A DNA stretch of 21,699 nucleotides from Opitutia bacterium UBA7397 (GCA_002470605.1 DKND01000045.1:1-21699), one strand, 5' to 3'; counted from the stretch's first letter, positions 1 to 7,212 are shown. Translations and numbers: made by a program. The notes: a model not told the origin generated them from the letters alone.

Positions 1-16
1 CCTCTTTACTGACCTT

Positions 17-1546
17 ATGTCCCAGCAGCCCGCCGCCAAGCCCAAGACCGCCATCACGCCTACTCGCCAAGAGGATTACCCAGAGTGGTATTTGCAGGTG
101 ATCAAAGCGTCCGACCTCGCCGAAAACAGCCCCGTCCGCGGTTGCATGGTGATCAAGCCTTGGGGCTATGCGCTTTGGGAAAATATCCAGCGCGACCTCG
201 ATACGATGTTCAAGGAGACGGGCCACGTGAACGCCTATTTCCCGCTTTTTATTCCGGTCAGCTACATCCAAAAGGAAGCCGCGCACGTCGAAGGTTTTGC
301 CAAGGAGTGCGCGGTGGTCACGCACTCGCGTCTCGAGGCCGGCCCCGACGGCAAGCTCATCCCCGCCGGCGAACTCGAAGAACCGCTCATCGTCCGTCCG
401 ACTTCCGAAACCATCATCGGCGAAACTTATTCGAAGTGGGTGCAGTCCTACCGCGATCTCCCGATTCTCATCAACCAATGGGCCAATGTCGTCCGCTGGG
501 AGATGCGCACGCGCCTTTTCCTCCGCACCGCCGAGTTCCTTTGGCAAGAAGGCCACACCGTCCACGCGACCGAAGCAGAAGCCGTCGAAGAGACGCATAA
601 GATGCTCCGCGTCTACGCGGATTTCGCCGAGAACTATATGGCGATGCCCGTGATCATGGGTCGCAAGACGGAGGGCGAACGCTTCCCGGGCGCCGTCGAT
701 ACGCTCTGCATCGAATCGATGATGCAGGATCGCAAGGCTCTCCAGGCCGGCACCTCGCATTACCTTGGGCAGAATTTCGCGAAGTCATGCAATATCCGCT
801 TCCAGGATGAGACCGGTGTGATGCAGCTTGCACACACGACTTCTTGGGGTGTCTCCACGCGTCTTATCGGCGGCATGATCATGACGCATTCGGATGACGA
901 TGGTTTCATCGCGCCACCTCGCCTGGCTCCGCAGCATGTGGTGATCATCCCGATCTATAAGGACGACGCCACCAAGGCCGACATCCTCACCTATTGCCAA
1001 TCGCTGCAGAAAGAACTTACCGCCCAGCGCTTCCACGACCGCAAGCTGGTCGTCACGATTGATAATCGTGATATGCGCGGCGGAGATAAGGTCTGGGGCT
1101 GGATCAAAAAAGGCGTGCCTATCCGCGTCGAAGTCGGTCCGCGCGACCTCGCTTCTAACGCGGTCTTTACTGCTCGTCGTGATACGGGTGAAAAGGCCGG
1201 CGTCCCGCGCGTCGACTTCGTGGCGACGATCATCGATCGTCTGCAGTCGATCCAAGATAACTTGCTGGCCCGGGCGAAAGCCCATCGCGCCGAACATACC
1301 CGTGAAATTAATTCTTGGGAGGAATTGAAAGCTTACTTTACGCCCAAGAATACCGAGAAAGCCGAAATGCACGGCGGTTTCGCGATGTGCCACTGGAATG
1401 GCTCCAAAGAAGTTGAAAAACGCCTCAAGGATGAGCTTAAGGTCACGATCCGTTGCATCCCGCTCGACGCCAAGGAAGAGCCCGGCAAATGCGTCGTCAC
1501 CGGCGAGCCCAGCGCTCGCCGCGTGGTGATGGCAAAGGCTTACTAA
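17..1546 (+). CDS. proS: Prolyl-tRNA synthetase, archaeal/eukaryotic type
   Basis: This enzyme charges tRNA-Pro with proline in the cytoplasm. The 509-residue protein is a full-length class II synthetase of the short (type 3) form. It lacks the large editing insertion between motifs 2 and 3 found in the E. coli-type enzyme. Visible landmarks are RPTSE at about 127-131, motif 2 around R160-E173 (RWEMRTRLFLRTAEF), GTSHYLGQNF at 245-254, and motif 3 at about 278-297 (GVSTRLIGGMIMTHSDDDGF). An anticodon-binding domain follows, then a C-terminal domain ending in the ...KAY typical of this type. Only 16 bases precede the ATG in the window; they are pyrimidine-rich and carry no Shine-Dalgarno. It converges with xseA across a repeat-filled 273-bp spacer. 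The family assignment is firm. Confidence 0.97.
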   Translation: MSQQPAAKPKTAITPTRQEDYPEWYLQVIKASDLAENSPVRGCMVIKPWGYALWENIQRDLDTMFKETGHVNAYFPLFIPVSYIQKEAAHVEGFAKECAVVTHSRLEAGPDGKLIPAGELEEPLIVRPTSETIIGETYSKWVQSYRDLPILINQWANVVRWEMRTRLFLRTAEFLWQEGHTVHATEAEAVEETHKMLRVYADFAENYMAMPVIMGRKTEGERFPGAVDTLCIESMMQDRKALQAGTSHYLGQNFAKSCNIRFQDETGVMQLAHTTSWGVSTRLIGGMIMTHSDDDGFIAPPRLAPQHVVIIPIYKDDATKADILTYCQSLQKELTAQRFHDRKLVVTIDNRDMRGGDKVWGWIKKGVPIRVEVGPRDLASNAVFTARRDTGEKAGVPRVDFVATIIDRLQSIQDNLLARAKAHRAEHTREINSWEELKAYFTPKNTEKAEMHGGFAMCHWNGSKEVEKRLKDELKVTIRCIPLDAKEEPGKCVVTGEPSARRVVMAKAY

Positions 1547-1558
1547 TTTCCGTCGCGA

Positions 1559-1652
1559 GGTAGGGATGCGATGACATCGCATCCGCTATCCTTTGGTCGG
1601 GGCAGCACCGCGTGCTGCCCTAGTTGCCTCGGGTAGGGTTGAGCGCCCTACC
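1559..1652. repeat. Cluster of three REP-like hairpins (GGTAGGG family)
   Basis: Three hairpins lie between the convergent proS and xseA genes. The first has stem GGATGCGAT (1564-1572) and ATCGCATCC (1576-1584) directly after GGTAG. The second pairs GGGCAGCAC (1600-1608) with GTGCTGCCC (1612-1620). The third pairs GGTAGGG (1632-1638) with CCCTACC (1646-1652). The second and third are joined by TAGTTGCCTCGG. Almost the same linker occurs at 3076-3087, which marks this as a dispersed repeat. These stems could also act as transcription terminators for either flanking gene, but no clear U-tract follows. Confidence 0.75.
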
Positions 1653-1681
1653 GTCTGGCCGCATGAAAACGAGATGGGTGA

Positions 1682-1770
1682 CAGGTGACGGCCCCCAGGA
1701 AGTCAGCCCCTCGGGCGTCGGCATTTCGGCCATCAGCAATCAGGATTCTGCGGCCAGCTCCCGAACCGCC
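1682..1770 (+). repeat. Degenerate dispersed spacer module, copy A
   Basis: This stretch, from GTGACGGCCCCCAGG to CCCGAACCGCC, resembles the reverse complement of 4187-4300. That region has GTGACGGCCACCAGG, CAGCAATTCAG and CCCGAACCGCC in the same order. The similarity is patchy and was judged by eye, so homology is likely but not certain. No credible gene is seen here. Confidence 0.4.
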
Positions 1771-1774
1771 TCCC

Positions 1775-1806
1775 TTGTCAACTTGCCCACTGGTCAACCG
1801 ATCAAC
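1775..1806 (+). repeat. Octamer array, 4 units
   Basis: Four consecutive 8-base units in exact phase: TTGTCAAC, TTGCCCAC, TGGTCAAC, CGATCAAC. This is the same degenerate octamer found at 3194, 4484, 4535, 6837 (reversed) and 12610. It lies just downstream of the xseA stop codon. Confidence 0.7.
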
Positions 1807-1819
1807 TCGTGACGCATTC

Positions 1820-3004
1820 TTAATTTCCCGTCGCGCCGGCCTCGCCGTCGTTAAATTTCAGACGCAGCTTACGGCCGCTGCTTACGCTCTTGCTCGAGGA
1901 GATGACGGCGCCGTCGGCGTCGCGGACGATGGCATAGCCACGTGATAGGACAGATTCAAAGCCCGCCGATTGCAAGCGCTTGCCCAGTTGATTCAGGCGT
2001 TCGCGCGTGACGCCCAGTCTGGCCTTGGGCGAGAGGCGATGCAATTCGCTACCCAGTTCGGACAGATGGTGTTTATGATCCGCGATGACTTCTTGCGCCG
2101 CCCCATCCAAGCGTTCGTTGAGCAGGTCCAGATCCTGATAGAGCGATTGTAATTTTGCCTTGGGCGAATGTTGAGCCAATTCGGCCGCCAATAATTTCAG
2201 TTTCTCGCGTAACTTTGTCTGACCTGAAGCAATGAGTTCGGCCGCGGCTGTCGGCGTTTCGGCCCGCTTGTCCGCCACGAAGTCGCAAAGGGTGAAATCG
2301 GTCTGGTGTCCGACGGCGGAAATCACCGGCGCTTTGCTGGCGCGGACGGCCCGGACGAGCGCTTCATCGTTGAAGCCCCAGAGGTCTTCCATCGAACCTC
2401 CGCCTCGGCCGACAACGATGAGGTCGATCCCTGGGATCGCATTGGCTTCTTTAAGCCCGTTGATCACCGAGCCAGGGCAGGTATCGCCTTGGACGCGGGC
2501 GGGCACCAACCAGGCGGTGCCGTTCCACCCGCGCGTCTTCAGGACTTCGATGAAATCGTGCCAGACCGCACCGCTCTCCGAGGTGACGAACGCCACGACT
2601 TTCGGAAAGTCGGGCAAGGGGCGCTTCAATGCATCTTCAAAAAGGCCTTCGGCTGTGAGCTTGGCTTGGAGTTCCTTAAACTTTTGGAATAAGTCGCCTT
2701 CACCCGCTGGCTTCAGGGAATCGACAATCAATGAAAGTTTTCCGGTCGGAGCATAGACATCAGCCTTGGCTTTCATCACGACTTGGACGCCGTCACCGAG
2801 CGGGAACTTAACCCAACGGGCCTGATAGCTCAGCAGCACGCAGGCCAACGTCGCGCCGGCATCTTTGATCGAGAAGTAATGGTGGCCCGATGCGTAATGT
2901 TTGTAGCCAGAAATTTCACCCACGACTTCAATCGTGCCGATACGGTTCAGCGTTCCCTTTAGGATATCAGATAATTCGCTGACCGTTAAGGGTGCCGAGG
3001 ACAT
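1820..3004 (-). CDS. xseA: Exodeoxyribonuclease VII large subunit
   Basis: This is the large subunit of exonuclease VII, a cytoplasmic nuclease that degrades single-stranded DNA to oligonucleotides and acts in repair and recombination. The 394-residue form starts MSSAPLTVSE. It has an N-terminal OB-fold (about 1-100, with GEISGYKHYASGHHYFSIKD), then the catalytic core with GRGGGSMEDLW at 199-209 and the block VGHQTDFTLCDFVADKRAET at about 231-250. A charged helical C-terminal region follows. The reading frame stays open upstream to 3148, but that extension runs through a GGGCAGTAT/GTGCTGCCC hairpin repeat and gives low-complexity residues, so the ATG at 3004 is preferred. The small subunit xseB is not in the window. 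The gene is divergent from the dehydrogenase at 3310. Confidence 0.95.
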   Translation of the reverse strand: MSSAPLTVSELSDILKGTLNRIGTIEVVGEISGYKHYASGHHYFSIKDAGATLACVLLSYQARWVKFPLGDGVQVVMKAKADVYAPTGKLSLIVDSLKPAGEGDLFQKFKELQAKLTAEGLFEDALKRPLPDFPKVVAFVTSESGAVWHDFIEVLKTRGWNGTAWLVPARVQGDTCPGSVINGLKEANAIPGIDLIVVGRGGGSMEDLWGFNDEALVRAVRASKAPVISAVGHQTDFTLCDFVADKRAETPTAAAELIASGQTKLREKLKLLAAELAQHSPKAKLQSLYQDLDLLNERLDGAAQEVIADHKHHLSELGSELHRLSPKARLGVTRERLNQLGKRLQSAGFESVLSRGYAIVRDADGAVISSSKSVSSGRKLRLKFNDGEAGATGN

Positions 3005-3054
3005 TTCGGAAGATTCGGGGATTAGCGGCTCGAGGGCAAGAGGTCTCGAGGGTG

Positions 3055-3108
3055 GGGCAGTATCGCGTGCTGCCCTAGTTGCCTCTGGTAGGGATGCGCC
3101 TCCATCCC
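3055..3108. repeat. REP-like hairpin pair
   Basis: The first hairpin is GGGCAGTAT (3055-3063), loop CGC, GTGCTGCCC (3067-3075), with two G-U pairs. The second is GGTAGGGATG with arms GGGATG (3091-3096) and CATCCC (3103-3108). The linker TAGTTGCCTCTGGTAGGG repeats the arrangement at 1621-1638. The pair lies upstream of xseA, in the divergent spacer shared with the dehydrogenase gene. Confidence 0.7.
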
Positions 3109-3147
3109 AACTCTCCCGCCACCCGCCACCCGAAACGATTGCCTCCA

Positions 3148-3240
3148 CTTTTGCACCTTTGCACTGTCTTCACCTGATCTCTTCGCCTCCCTCCGGCCAA
3201 CTGGCCAACCAATCAACTGGTCAACTAACGCTGCCTCTTA
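3148..3240 (+). repeat. TTTGCACC repeat and 4-unit octamer array with GCCTCT tail
   Basis: A short TTTGCACC-type repeat with 8-base spacing sits at 3148-3164. It is followed by four phased octamers: CGGCCAAC (3194), TGGCCAAC, CAATCAAC and TGGTCAAC (ending 3225). The tail TAACGCTGCCTCTT (3226-3239) is identical to the one after the array at 4484-4507. The 305-bp spacer 3005-3309 otherwise shows only pyrimidine-rich leader before the ATG at 3310. Confidence 0.7.
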
Positions 3241-3309
3241 CCTCGCGGCGCTTAAGCCGCGCGCCCACCTCTGCCTCGACTCAGTCCTCTTTCTCCATTC
3301 ACTGCACCC

Positions 3310-4173
3310 ATGAAGATCGCATTCGTCGGCACCGGGGTGATGGGTAAGAGCATGGTCGCGAACCTGCTCAAGGCGGGCCATGAGGTCACGGTCTACACCC
3401 GCACCAAGGCTAAGGCCGATGATCTTTTCGCACTGGGCGCGAAGTGGGCTGCCTCGCCGGCCGAAGCGGTTATGGGTGTCGATGCAGCGATTTCGATGGT
3501 GGGTTATCCCAGTGACGTCGAAGAGGTCTGGCGCGGTCCGCAGGGCTTCATGTCGAAAGCTAAGCCAGGTTGCGTACTGATCGATATGACAACTTCAAGT
3601 CCGGCGCTGGCCCGCTCGCTCGCCGCCGAGGCTTCGGCTAAAGGCTTTAGTCCGCTCGATGCTCCAGTTTCGGGCGGCGATCGCGGCGCCCGCGAGGGCA
3701 CGCTGACCATCATGGTCGGTGGTGCGCCTAAGGATTATGATTTCGCCCAGTCCTTATTTGCCGCAATGGGCAAGACGGTCGTGCTCCAAGGTGGCCCTGG
3801 CACCGGCCAGTTGTGCAAGCTCGCTAATCAGATCGGTATCGCTTCCGGTATGATTGCGATGTCCGAAGCGCTCGCTTTCGCCCATGCGACGGGACTCAAT
3901 CTCGAGACCACGCTACGTTCGATTTCCGGCGGCGGTGCTTCCAGTTGGGCGCTGCTCAATCTCGCGCCTCGTGTGCTCAAGGGCGATTTCGCTCCGGGTT
4001 TCTACGTCAAACATTTCGTCAAAGATATCGGTCTATCTCTCGATGTCTGTCGCGAGCAGGGCATCAAGTTGCCTGGGCTCGAACTTGCTGCGAAATTGTA
4101 CGGCGAAGTCGTGACCGCTGGCGAAGGCGATTCCGGCACGCAGGCTCTCGCCCGGAGATATTTTCAGGTGTGA
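3310..4173 (+). CDS. 3-hydroxyisobutyrate dehydrogenase-family NAD(P)-dependent oxidoreductase
   Basis: This 287-residue beta-hydroxyacid dehydrogenase probably oxidises or reduces a small 3-hydroxyacid or semialdehyde with NAD(P) in the cytoplasm. The N-terminal Rossmann motif GTGVMG is at residues 7-12 and is followed by the family pattern MVANLLKAGH. The substrate-binding block DAPVSGGDRG begins at 117. The catalytic lysine region is GTGQLCKLANQ, with K170 and N173. The C-terminal all-alpha domain includes the FVKDIGLSLD helix. The length is typical. Substrate (3-hydroxyisobutyrate, tartronate semialdehyde, succinic semialdehyde or other) cannot be told from sequence, so no symbol is given. 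The leader CCTCTTTCTCCATTCACTG is pyrimidine-rich with no Shine-Dalgarno. The gene stands alone between two repeat-filled spacers. Confidence 0.9.
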   Translation: MKIAFVGTGVMGKSMVANLLKAGHEVTVYTRTKAKADDLFALGAKWAASPAEAVMGVDAAISMVGYPSDVEEVWRGPQGFMSKAKPGCVLIDMTTSSPALARSLAAEASAKGFSPLDAPVSGGDRGAREGTLTIMVGGAPKDYDFAQSLFAAMGKTVVLQGGPGTGQLCKLANQIGIASGMIAMSEALAFAHATGLNLETTLRSISGGGASSWALLNLAPRVLKGDFAPGFYVKHFVKDIGLSLDVCREQGIKLPGLELAAKLYGEVVTAGEGDSGTQALARRYFQV

Positions 4174-4186
4174 GAGACATTTCGGG

Positions 4187-4300
4187 TGACGGAAGCGGGC
4201 GCCGGGAGTTCAGGATTCGGCGGTTCGGGGGCCTGCCACAGGAATGCGCAGCCGATGGCCGTTGGCTGAATTGCTGTTGGCCCTGGTGGCCGTCACCCGA
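4187..4300 (-). repeat. Degenerate dispersed spacer module, copy B (inverted)
   Basis: Read on the minus strand, this stretch shares GTGACGGCC-CCAGG, a CAGCAAT segment and CCCGAACCGCC in the same order as 1682-1770. It lies just after the dehydrogenase stop codon. No gene is evident. The match is imperfect and needs an alignment. Confidence 0.4.
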
Positions 4301-4356
4301 GAACACATTCCCCCGCCAATCATCCGGTCTCCGGTTTCCCTTTGAGTTTGTATTTA

Positions 4357-4472
4357 GGTAGGGGCGCGACTGCGTCGCGTCCGTTCGCAGCGCGATCATC
4401 GATGAGCGGGGCAAACTGTCAGAGCCAGTGACTTCTGTCCGCCTACGGACGCCACGCAGTGGCGCCCCTACC
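4357..4472 (+). repeat. Composite two-hairpin element, copy 1
   Basis: The left end is GGTAGGGG followed by a hairpin, GGGCGCGAC (4362-4370), loop TGC, GTCGCGTCC (4374-4382). The right end is an inverted hairpin of different stem, GGACGCCAC (4447-4455), loop GCA, GTGGCGCCC (4459-4467), then CTACC. A ~64-bp spacer beginning GTTCGCA and containing TGTCAGAGC separates them. The reverse complement of 6976-7093 has the same order of ends and a similar spacer. The arrangement resembles BIMEs (paired REP sequences) of Enterobacteria, though the sequence is unrelated to those I know. Confidence 0.8.
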
Positions 4473-4483
4473 TGCTGCCTCCC

Positions 4484-4588
4484 ATGCCAACTTGCCAACT
4501 GGTCAACTAACGCTGCCTCTTGTGTATCTCCCTCCGGCCAACTGGCCCACCGGTCAACTCATTGTGAGCCTCCGGCCCTCTGATCAAC
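4484..4588 (+). repeat. Two octamer arrays (3 + 3 units) plus stray unit
   Basis: The first array is ATGCCAAC (4484), TTGCCAAC, TGGTCAAC (to 4507) with tail TAACGCTGCCTCTT. The second is CGGCCAAC (4535), TGGCCCAC, CGGTCAAC (to 4558). A single TGATCAAC at 4581-4588 is followed by CAAGCCTCTT. The first array is joined to the composite element at 4357-4472 by TGCTGCCTCCCA, a linker that also occurs (reversed) next to the array at 6837. These arrays lie downstream of the pyruvate kinase stop codon. Confidence 0.72.
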
Positions 4589-4606
4589 CAAGCCTCTTGA
4601 TTGGCC

Positions 4607-6046
4607 TTACGCCGTCGGCTTTTCAATCGCCGGTACGGCGCGCAACTGGACACTGTCGATAACCTGGGGACCGAGAATGACGTTGGTGACGATAACAAGG
4701 ACCTGTCCGGGCACGCAGAGGCCTTCATCGCGCAGACGAATCAAAGCCGTGGTGATATTGTCTTCGGCCTTGGGGCTGAACTTGACCTGAAAAGAGGAGA
4801 CGCCCCAGAGCAGCGCCATCTTGCGATGAACGTGTTCTTCTTCGCCAAAGGCATAGATCGGACAGCCTGCCGCGCGGAGCGAGGAAAGCGTCCGTGGTAC
4901 GTCACCGTTGCGCGTAAAGGCGATGATGCCAGTGTTCCCCAAGTCTTGGGCGAGGCCAGCGGCGGCCCGGAGTAATTTCACCTTCGGCGTTTCGTTTGGC
5001 TGTTCGGGGGAAAGTTCGCGGGCTAATTCATTTTCCGTCGTGGAAGCGATGCGGGCCATGACTTCGACACATCGGATAGGGTGCTTTCCTGTCGTCGTTT
5101 CGCCCGAGAGCATGACAGAGTCTGCCATCTCCAGGACGGCATTGGAAACGTCCGTGACTTCGGCCCGGGTCGGCACGGGATTTTGAATCATCGATTCCAG
5201 CATATGCGTCGCGACGATGACGGGCTTGCGGCAAGCGATGGCCATGGCGACGGCTTTGCGCTGGATGAGCGGCAAGGTTTCGTAAGGAATTTCAATACCG
5301 AGGTCGCCACGCGCCACCATGAGCGCGTCGGTGGCGTTGAGGATCGAGCCCAGGTGCTCGATGGCCGACTGGTCTTCGATCTTCGAAATGATATGAGCTT
5401 TGGAGTGGTGCTCTAAAAGCACGCGGCGCAGGGTGTCGACGTCCGCGGCTTCGCGCACGAAAGATAAGGCGTAAAAATCGACGCCCACTTCGCAGCCGAC
5501 GGCGATGTCGGCAAGGTCTTTGTCCGTGAGGGCAGGGAGGTCGACCTTGACGCCTGGGAGATTGATATGACGACGGCTCCCGAGCGGGCCGGGTTGCTCG
5601 ACTTTGCAGCGCAACCGGTCGATGCGTTGTTCAAGCACGCGCAGCTGGATCAGGCCGTTATCCACGAGGACGATACCGCCCACAGGTACGGCAACGATCA
5701 TCTTCGGGTAGTTGGTGGGGATCACCAAGATGTCGCCTTCAGCCTTGGCCGCATCTGAACCGGTCACATCAACGGTTTGCCCGGTGCTGAGCTGGACGGA
5801 TTCCGTGCGGGCGCCGGTCCGAATCTCTGGGCCTTTGATGTCCATCATGACCGCCAATTCCTTTTTCATCTTGAGACTGACCTTACGGACGCGCTCGACG
5901 GTCTTACGCACCCATGCGTGATCCGCATGCGCCATGTTCAATCGCACAACGTCAGCTCCGGCCGTGATGATGGCCTCAAGCTGAGCTTCGGATTCGGTCG
6001 CGGGGCCGATGGTAAACGTGATGCGCGTATGGCGGAATGACTTCAC
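4607..6046 (-). CDS. pyk: Pyruvate kinase
   Basis: Pyruvate kinase converts phosphoenolpyruvate and ADP to pyruvate and ATP in the last step of glycolysis. The 479-residue protein has the usual single-unit length. Clear landmarks are DIKGPEIRTG at 69-78, the active-site signature HIISKIEDQSA with catalytic K222 and metal ligand E224, ARGDLGIEIP at 245-254 (D248), and THMLESM at 280-286. The start is GTG at 6044-6046, giving MKSFRHTRITFTIGP as expected for the family. Two oddities stand out. The usual RLNFSHG is RLNMAHA (35-41), losing the serine that coordinates potassium in the rabbit enzyme. The usual TQMLESM has His instead of Gln. No Shine-Dalgarno is visible. trmB lies 102 bp upstream on the same strand. 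Confidence 0.95.
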   Translation of the reverse strand: MKSFRHTRITFTIGPATESEAQLEAIITAGADVVRLNMAHADHAWVRKTVERVRKVSLKMKKELAVMMDIKGPEIRTGARTESVQLSTGQTVDVTGSDAAKAEGDILVIPTNYPKMIVAVPVGGIVLVDNGLIQLRVLEQRIDRLRCKVEQPGPLGSRRHINLPGVKVDLPALTDKDLADIAVGCEVGVDFYALSFVREAADVDTLRRVLLEHHSKAHIISKIEDQSAIEHLGSILNATDALMVARGDLGIEIPYETLPLIQRKAVAMAIACRKPVIVATHMLESMIQNPVPTRAEVTDVSNAVLEMADSVMLSGETTTGKHPIRCVEVMARIASTTENELARELSPEQPNETPKVKLLRAAAGLAQDLGNTGIIAFTRNGDVPRTLSSLRAAGCPIYAFGEEEHVHRKMALLWGVSSFQVKFSPKAEDNITTALIRLRDEGLCVPGQVLVIVTNVILGPQVIDSVQLRAVPAIEKPTA

Positions 6047-6148
6047 GGCCTATATGAGTAGGATTGAAAGTCAGCAAGGCAAGGGAAAGCATTAGACGCA
6101 GTTAACCCCTGTAACTGAAGTACTTAACGAGCGGCTAATTGACGAAGT

Positions 6149-6757
6149 TTATGCAACGCGCACGGCGATGATGTCGCGTTTCAATTTTGTTCGCTCTTCG
6201 AAAAAGGTCATTTGTTCGAAGGGCCAAGCTTCATCCGCGATGATTTTCCAATGCGGATCGGTAGCGAGATGTTCCAGCGTCCAGGCATGATAATCAGCGT
6301 GGTCGGTCCGGAAATGAAGTCGCGTCCCAGGCAAGGCGTGCTGGGCCAAAAGGCTAAGATTCTCCGGCGAAATGAAACGATGTTTGTGGTGTTTCTTTTT
6401 CGGCCACGGATCGGGATAGAGGATGAAAATCTTACCTAAAGTACATCCGGCCGGCAGGGCTTCGAGAAATTCCGTCGCTTCTGCTTTCAGGAAAGCGATG
6501 TTTGCGATCTTGCCTAACGACTGTTTGCGCAGCGATTTTTCCACCCGTAAGGTGATGAGGTCGATCCCCAGGCAAAACTCCTCAGGGTGCTTGGCCGCAT
6601 AAGCTGCCAGCCAATGTCCGTGCCCGCACCCGAGCTCAAATGTGAAAGTAGCCTGTCCAACTAGCAAGGGGGCGACGGTCGTGCGTAGCTGGTCGATGGA
6701 GGCCTGACGGCGCGCGTCGGCCCATTCTTTGCCCATGACTTTGGTGTGCTCTGGCAT
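6149..6757 (-). CDS. trmB: tRNA (guanine-N7-)-methyltransferase
   Basis: TrmB uses S-adenosylmethionine to make m7G46 in the variable loop of tRNAs. The 202-residue protein has the SAM-binding motif ELGCGHGHW at 41-49. The diagnostic TrmB block YPDPWPKKKHHKHR lies at 114-127 and the conserved TDH at 151-153. The length fits the family. The ATG at 6757 is preceded by a pyrimidine-rich leader (CTTCTGATTTCTCTTTTAG) and no Shine-Dalgarno. It lies upstream of pyk on the same strand with a 102-bp gap, so co-transcription is possible. A repeat-filled 529-bp spacer separates it from the next, divergent gene. Confidence 0.95.
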   Translation of the reverse strand: MPEHTKVMGKEWADARRQASIDQLRTTVAPLLVGQATFTFELGCGHGHWLAAYAAKHPEEFCLGIDLITLRVEKSLRKQSLGKIANIAFLKAEATEFLEALPAGCTLGKIFILYPDPWPKKKHHKHRFISPENLSLLAQHALPGTRLHFRTDHADYHAWTLEHLATDPHWKIIADEAWPFEQMTFFEERTKLKRDIIAVRVA

Positions 6758-6836
6758 CTAAAAGAGAAATCAGAAGATAAAGCCGGCCGGGTGGCAAGAT
6801 AGAGGCTCGGTGAATCAGAGGGTACATGAACCATTA

Positions 6837-6876
6837 GTTGACCAGTTGACCAGTTGATCAGTTGGCAAGTTGGCTG
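6837..6876 (-). repeat. Octamer array, 5 units, minus orientation
   Basis: Five phased 8-base units on the plus strand read GTTGACCA, GTTGACCA, GTTGATCA, GTTGGCAA, GTTGGCTG. On the minus strand this is the same TGGTCAAC/TTGCCAAC octamer found elsewhere. The following GGAGGCAGCAGGTAGG is the reverse of the CCTACCTGCTGCCTCC linker at 4469-4483. It is the longest perfect-phase array in the window and lies upstream of trmB. Confidence 0.8.
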
Positions 6877-6897
6877 GGAGGCAGCAGGTAGGAGAAG

Positions 6898-6975
6898 GTT
6901 GATTGGCTGGGATATTTATTCCTGCGACTGGTTCTATCCCAAGGTATCGAACCCTACCCCTGTCCCTTGTCTCGA
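6898..6975 (+). repeat. Dispersed module with CCTGTC-type run, copy 1
   Basis: This segment contains TATTTATTCCTGCGACTGG (6913-6931), an exact 19-base inverted match to 12584-12602. The similarity extends on both sides: GTTGATTGG before it, and CCTACCCCTGTCCCTTGTCTCGAG after it. No gene is seen. Confidence 0.7.
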
Positions 6976-7093
6976 GGTAGGGGCGCCACTGCGTGGCGTC
7001 CGTGGGCGGACCGATGTAATGAGCTCTGACAAGCTTGACCCGACTCACCGAGCCTAGTGTTGCGAACGGACGCGACGCAGTCGTGTCCCTACC
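6976..7093 (-). repeat. Composite two-hairpin element, copy 2 (inverted)
   Basis: The left end is GGTAGGGGCGCCAC, with stem 6981-6989, loop TGC and GTGGCGTCC 6993-7001. The right end is GGACGCGAC (7068-7076), loop GCA, GTCGTGTCC (7080-7088), then CTACC. In reverse complement, the GCGAC-type hairpin, the GTTCGCA...TGTCAGAGC spacer and the GCCAC-type hairpin follow the same order as at 4357-4472. This is therefore a second copy in the opposite orientation. The spacers have diverged but the terminal hairpins remain paired. Confidence 0.8.
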
Positions 7094-7106
7094 CGGAAGA
7101 CAATAA

Positions 7107-7189
7107 GGTAGGGTTGAGCACCCTTGCTCAACCGTGGCTGACTGGGGCGGTCAGCCCTAGCTAGGGTAGCACGCGGTGCTGCCCCTACC
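7107..7189. repeat. Cluster of three further hairpins
   Basis: The first is GGTAGGG with stem GGTTGAGCA (7112-7120) and TGCTCAACC (7125-7133). The second is GGCTGAC (7136-7142) paired with GTCAGCC (7150-7156). The third is GGGTAGCAC (7164-7172), loop GCG, GTGCTGCCC (7176-7184), then CTACC. The palindrome CCCTAGCTAGGG lies at 7155-7166. The stems differ from those at 4357 and 6976 while the GGTAGGG/CCCTACC flanks stay constant. Confidence 0.72.
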
Positions 7190-7212
7190 TTGATAACCTC
7201 CCCCTGTCCCTT

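Noticed and set aside
785..1582. Long open frame antisense to proS
   Set aside because: It is a shadow of a strongly conserved gene and its translation resembles no protein.
3005..3148. N-terminal extension of xseA to a start at 3148
   Set aside because: It would run through a hairpin repeat and encode low-complexity residues; the family N-terminus begins at the 3004 ATG.
4174..4356. tRNA or structured RNA gene after the dehydrogenase
   Set aside because: No cloverleaf, T-loop consensus or CCA end could be found; the stretch is better explained as a decayed dispersed module.
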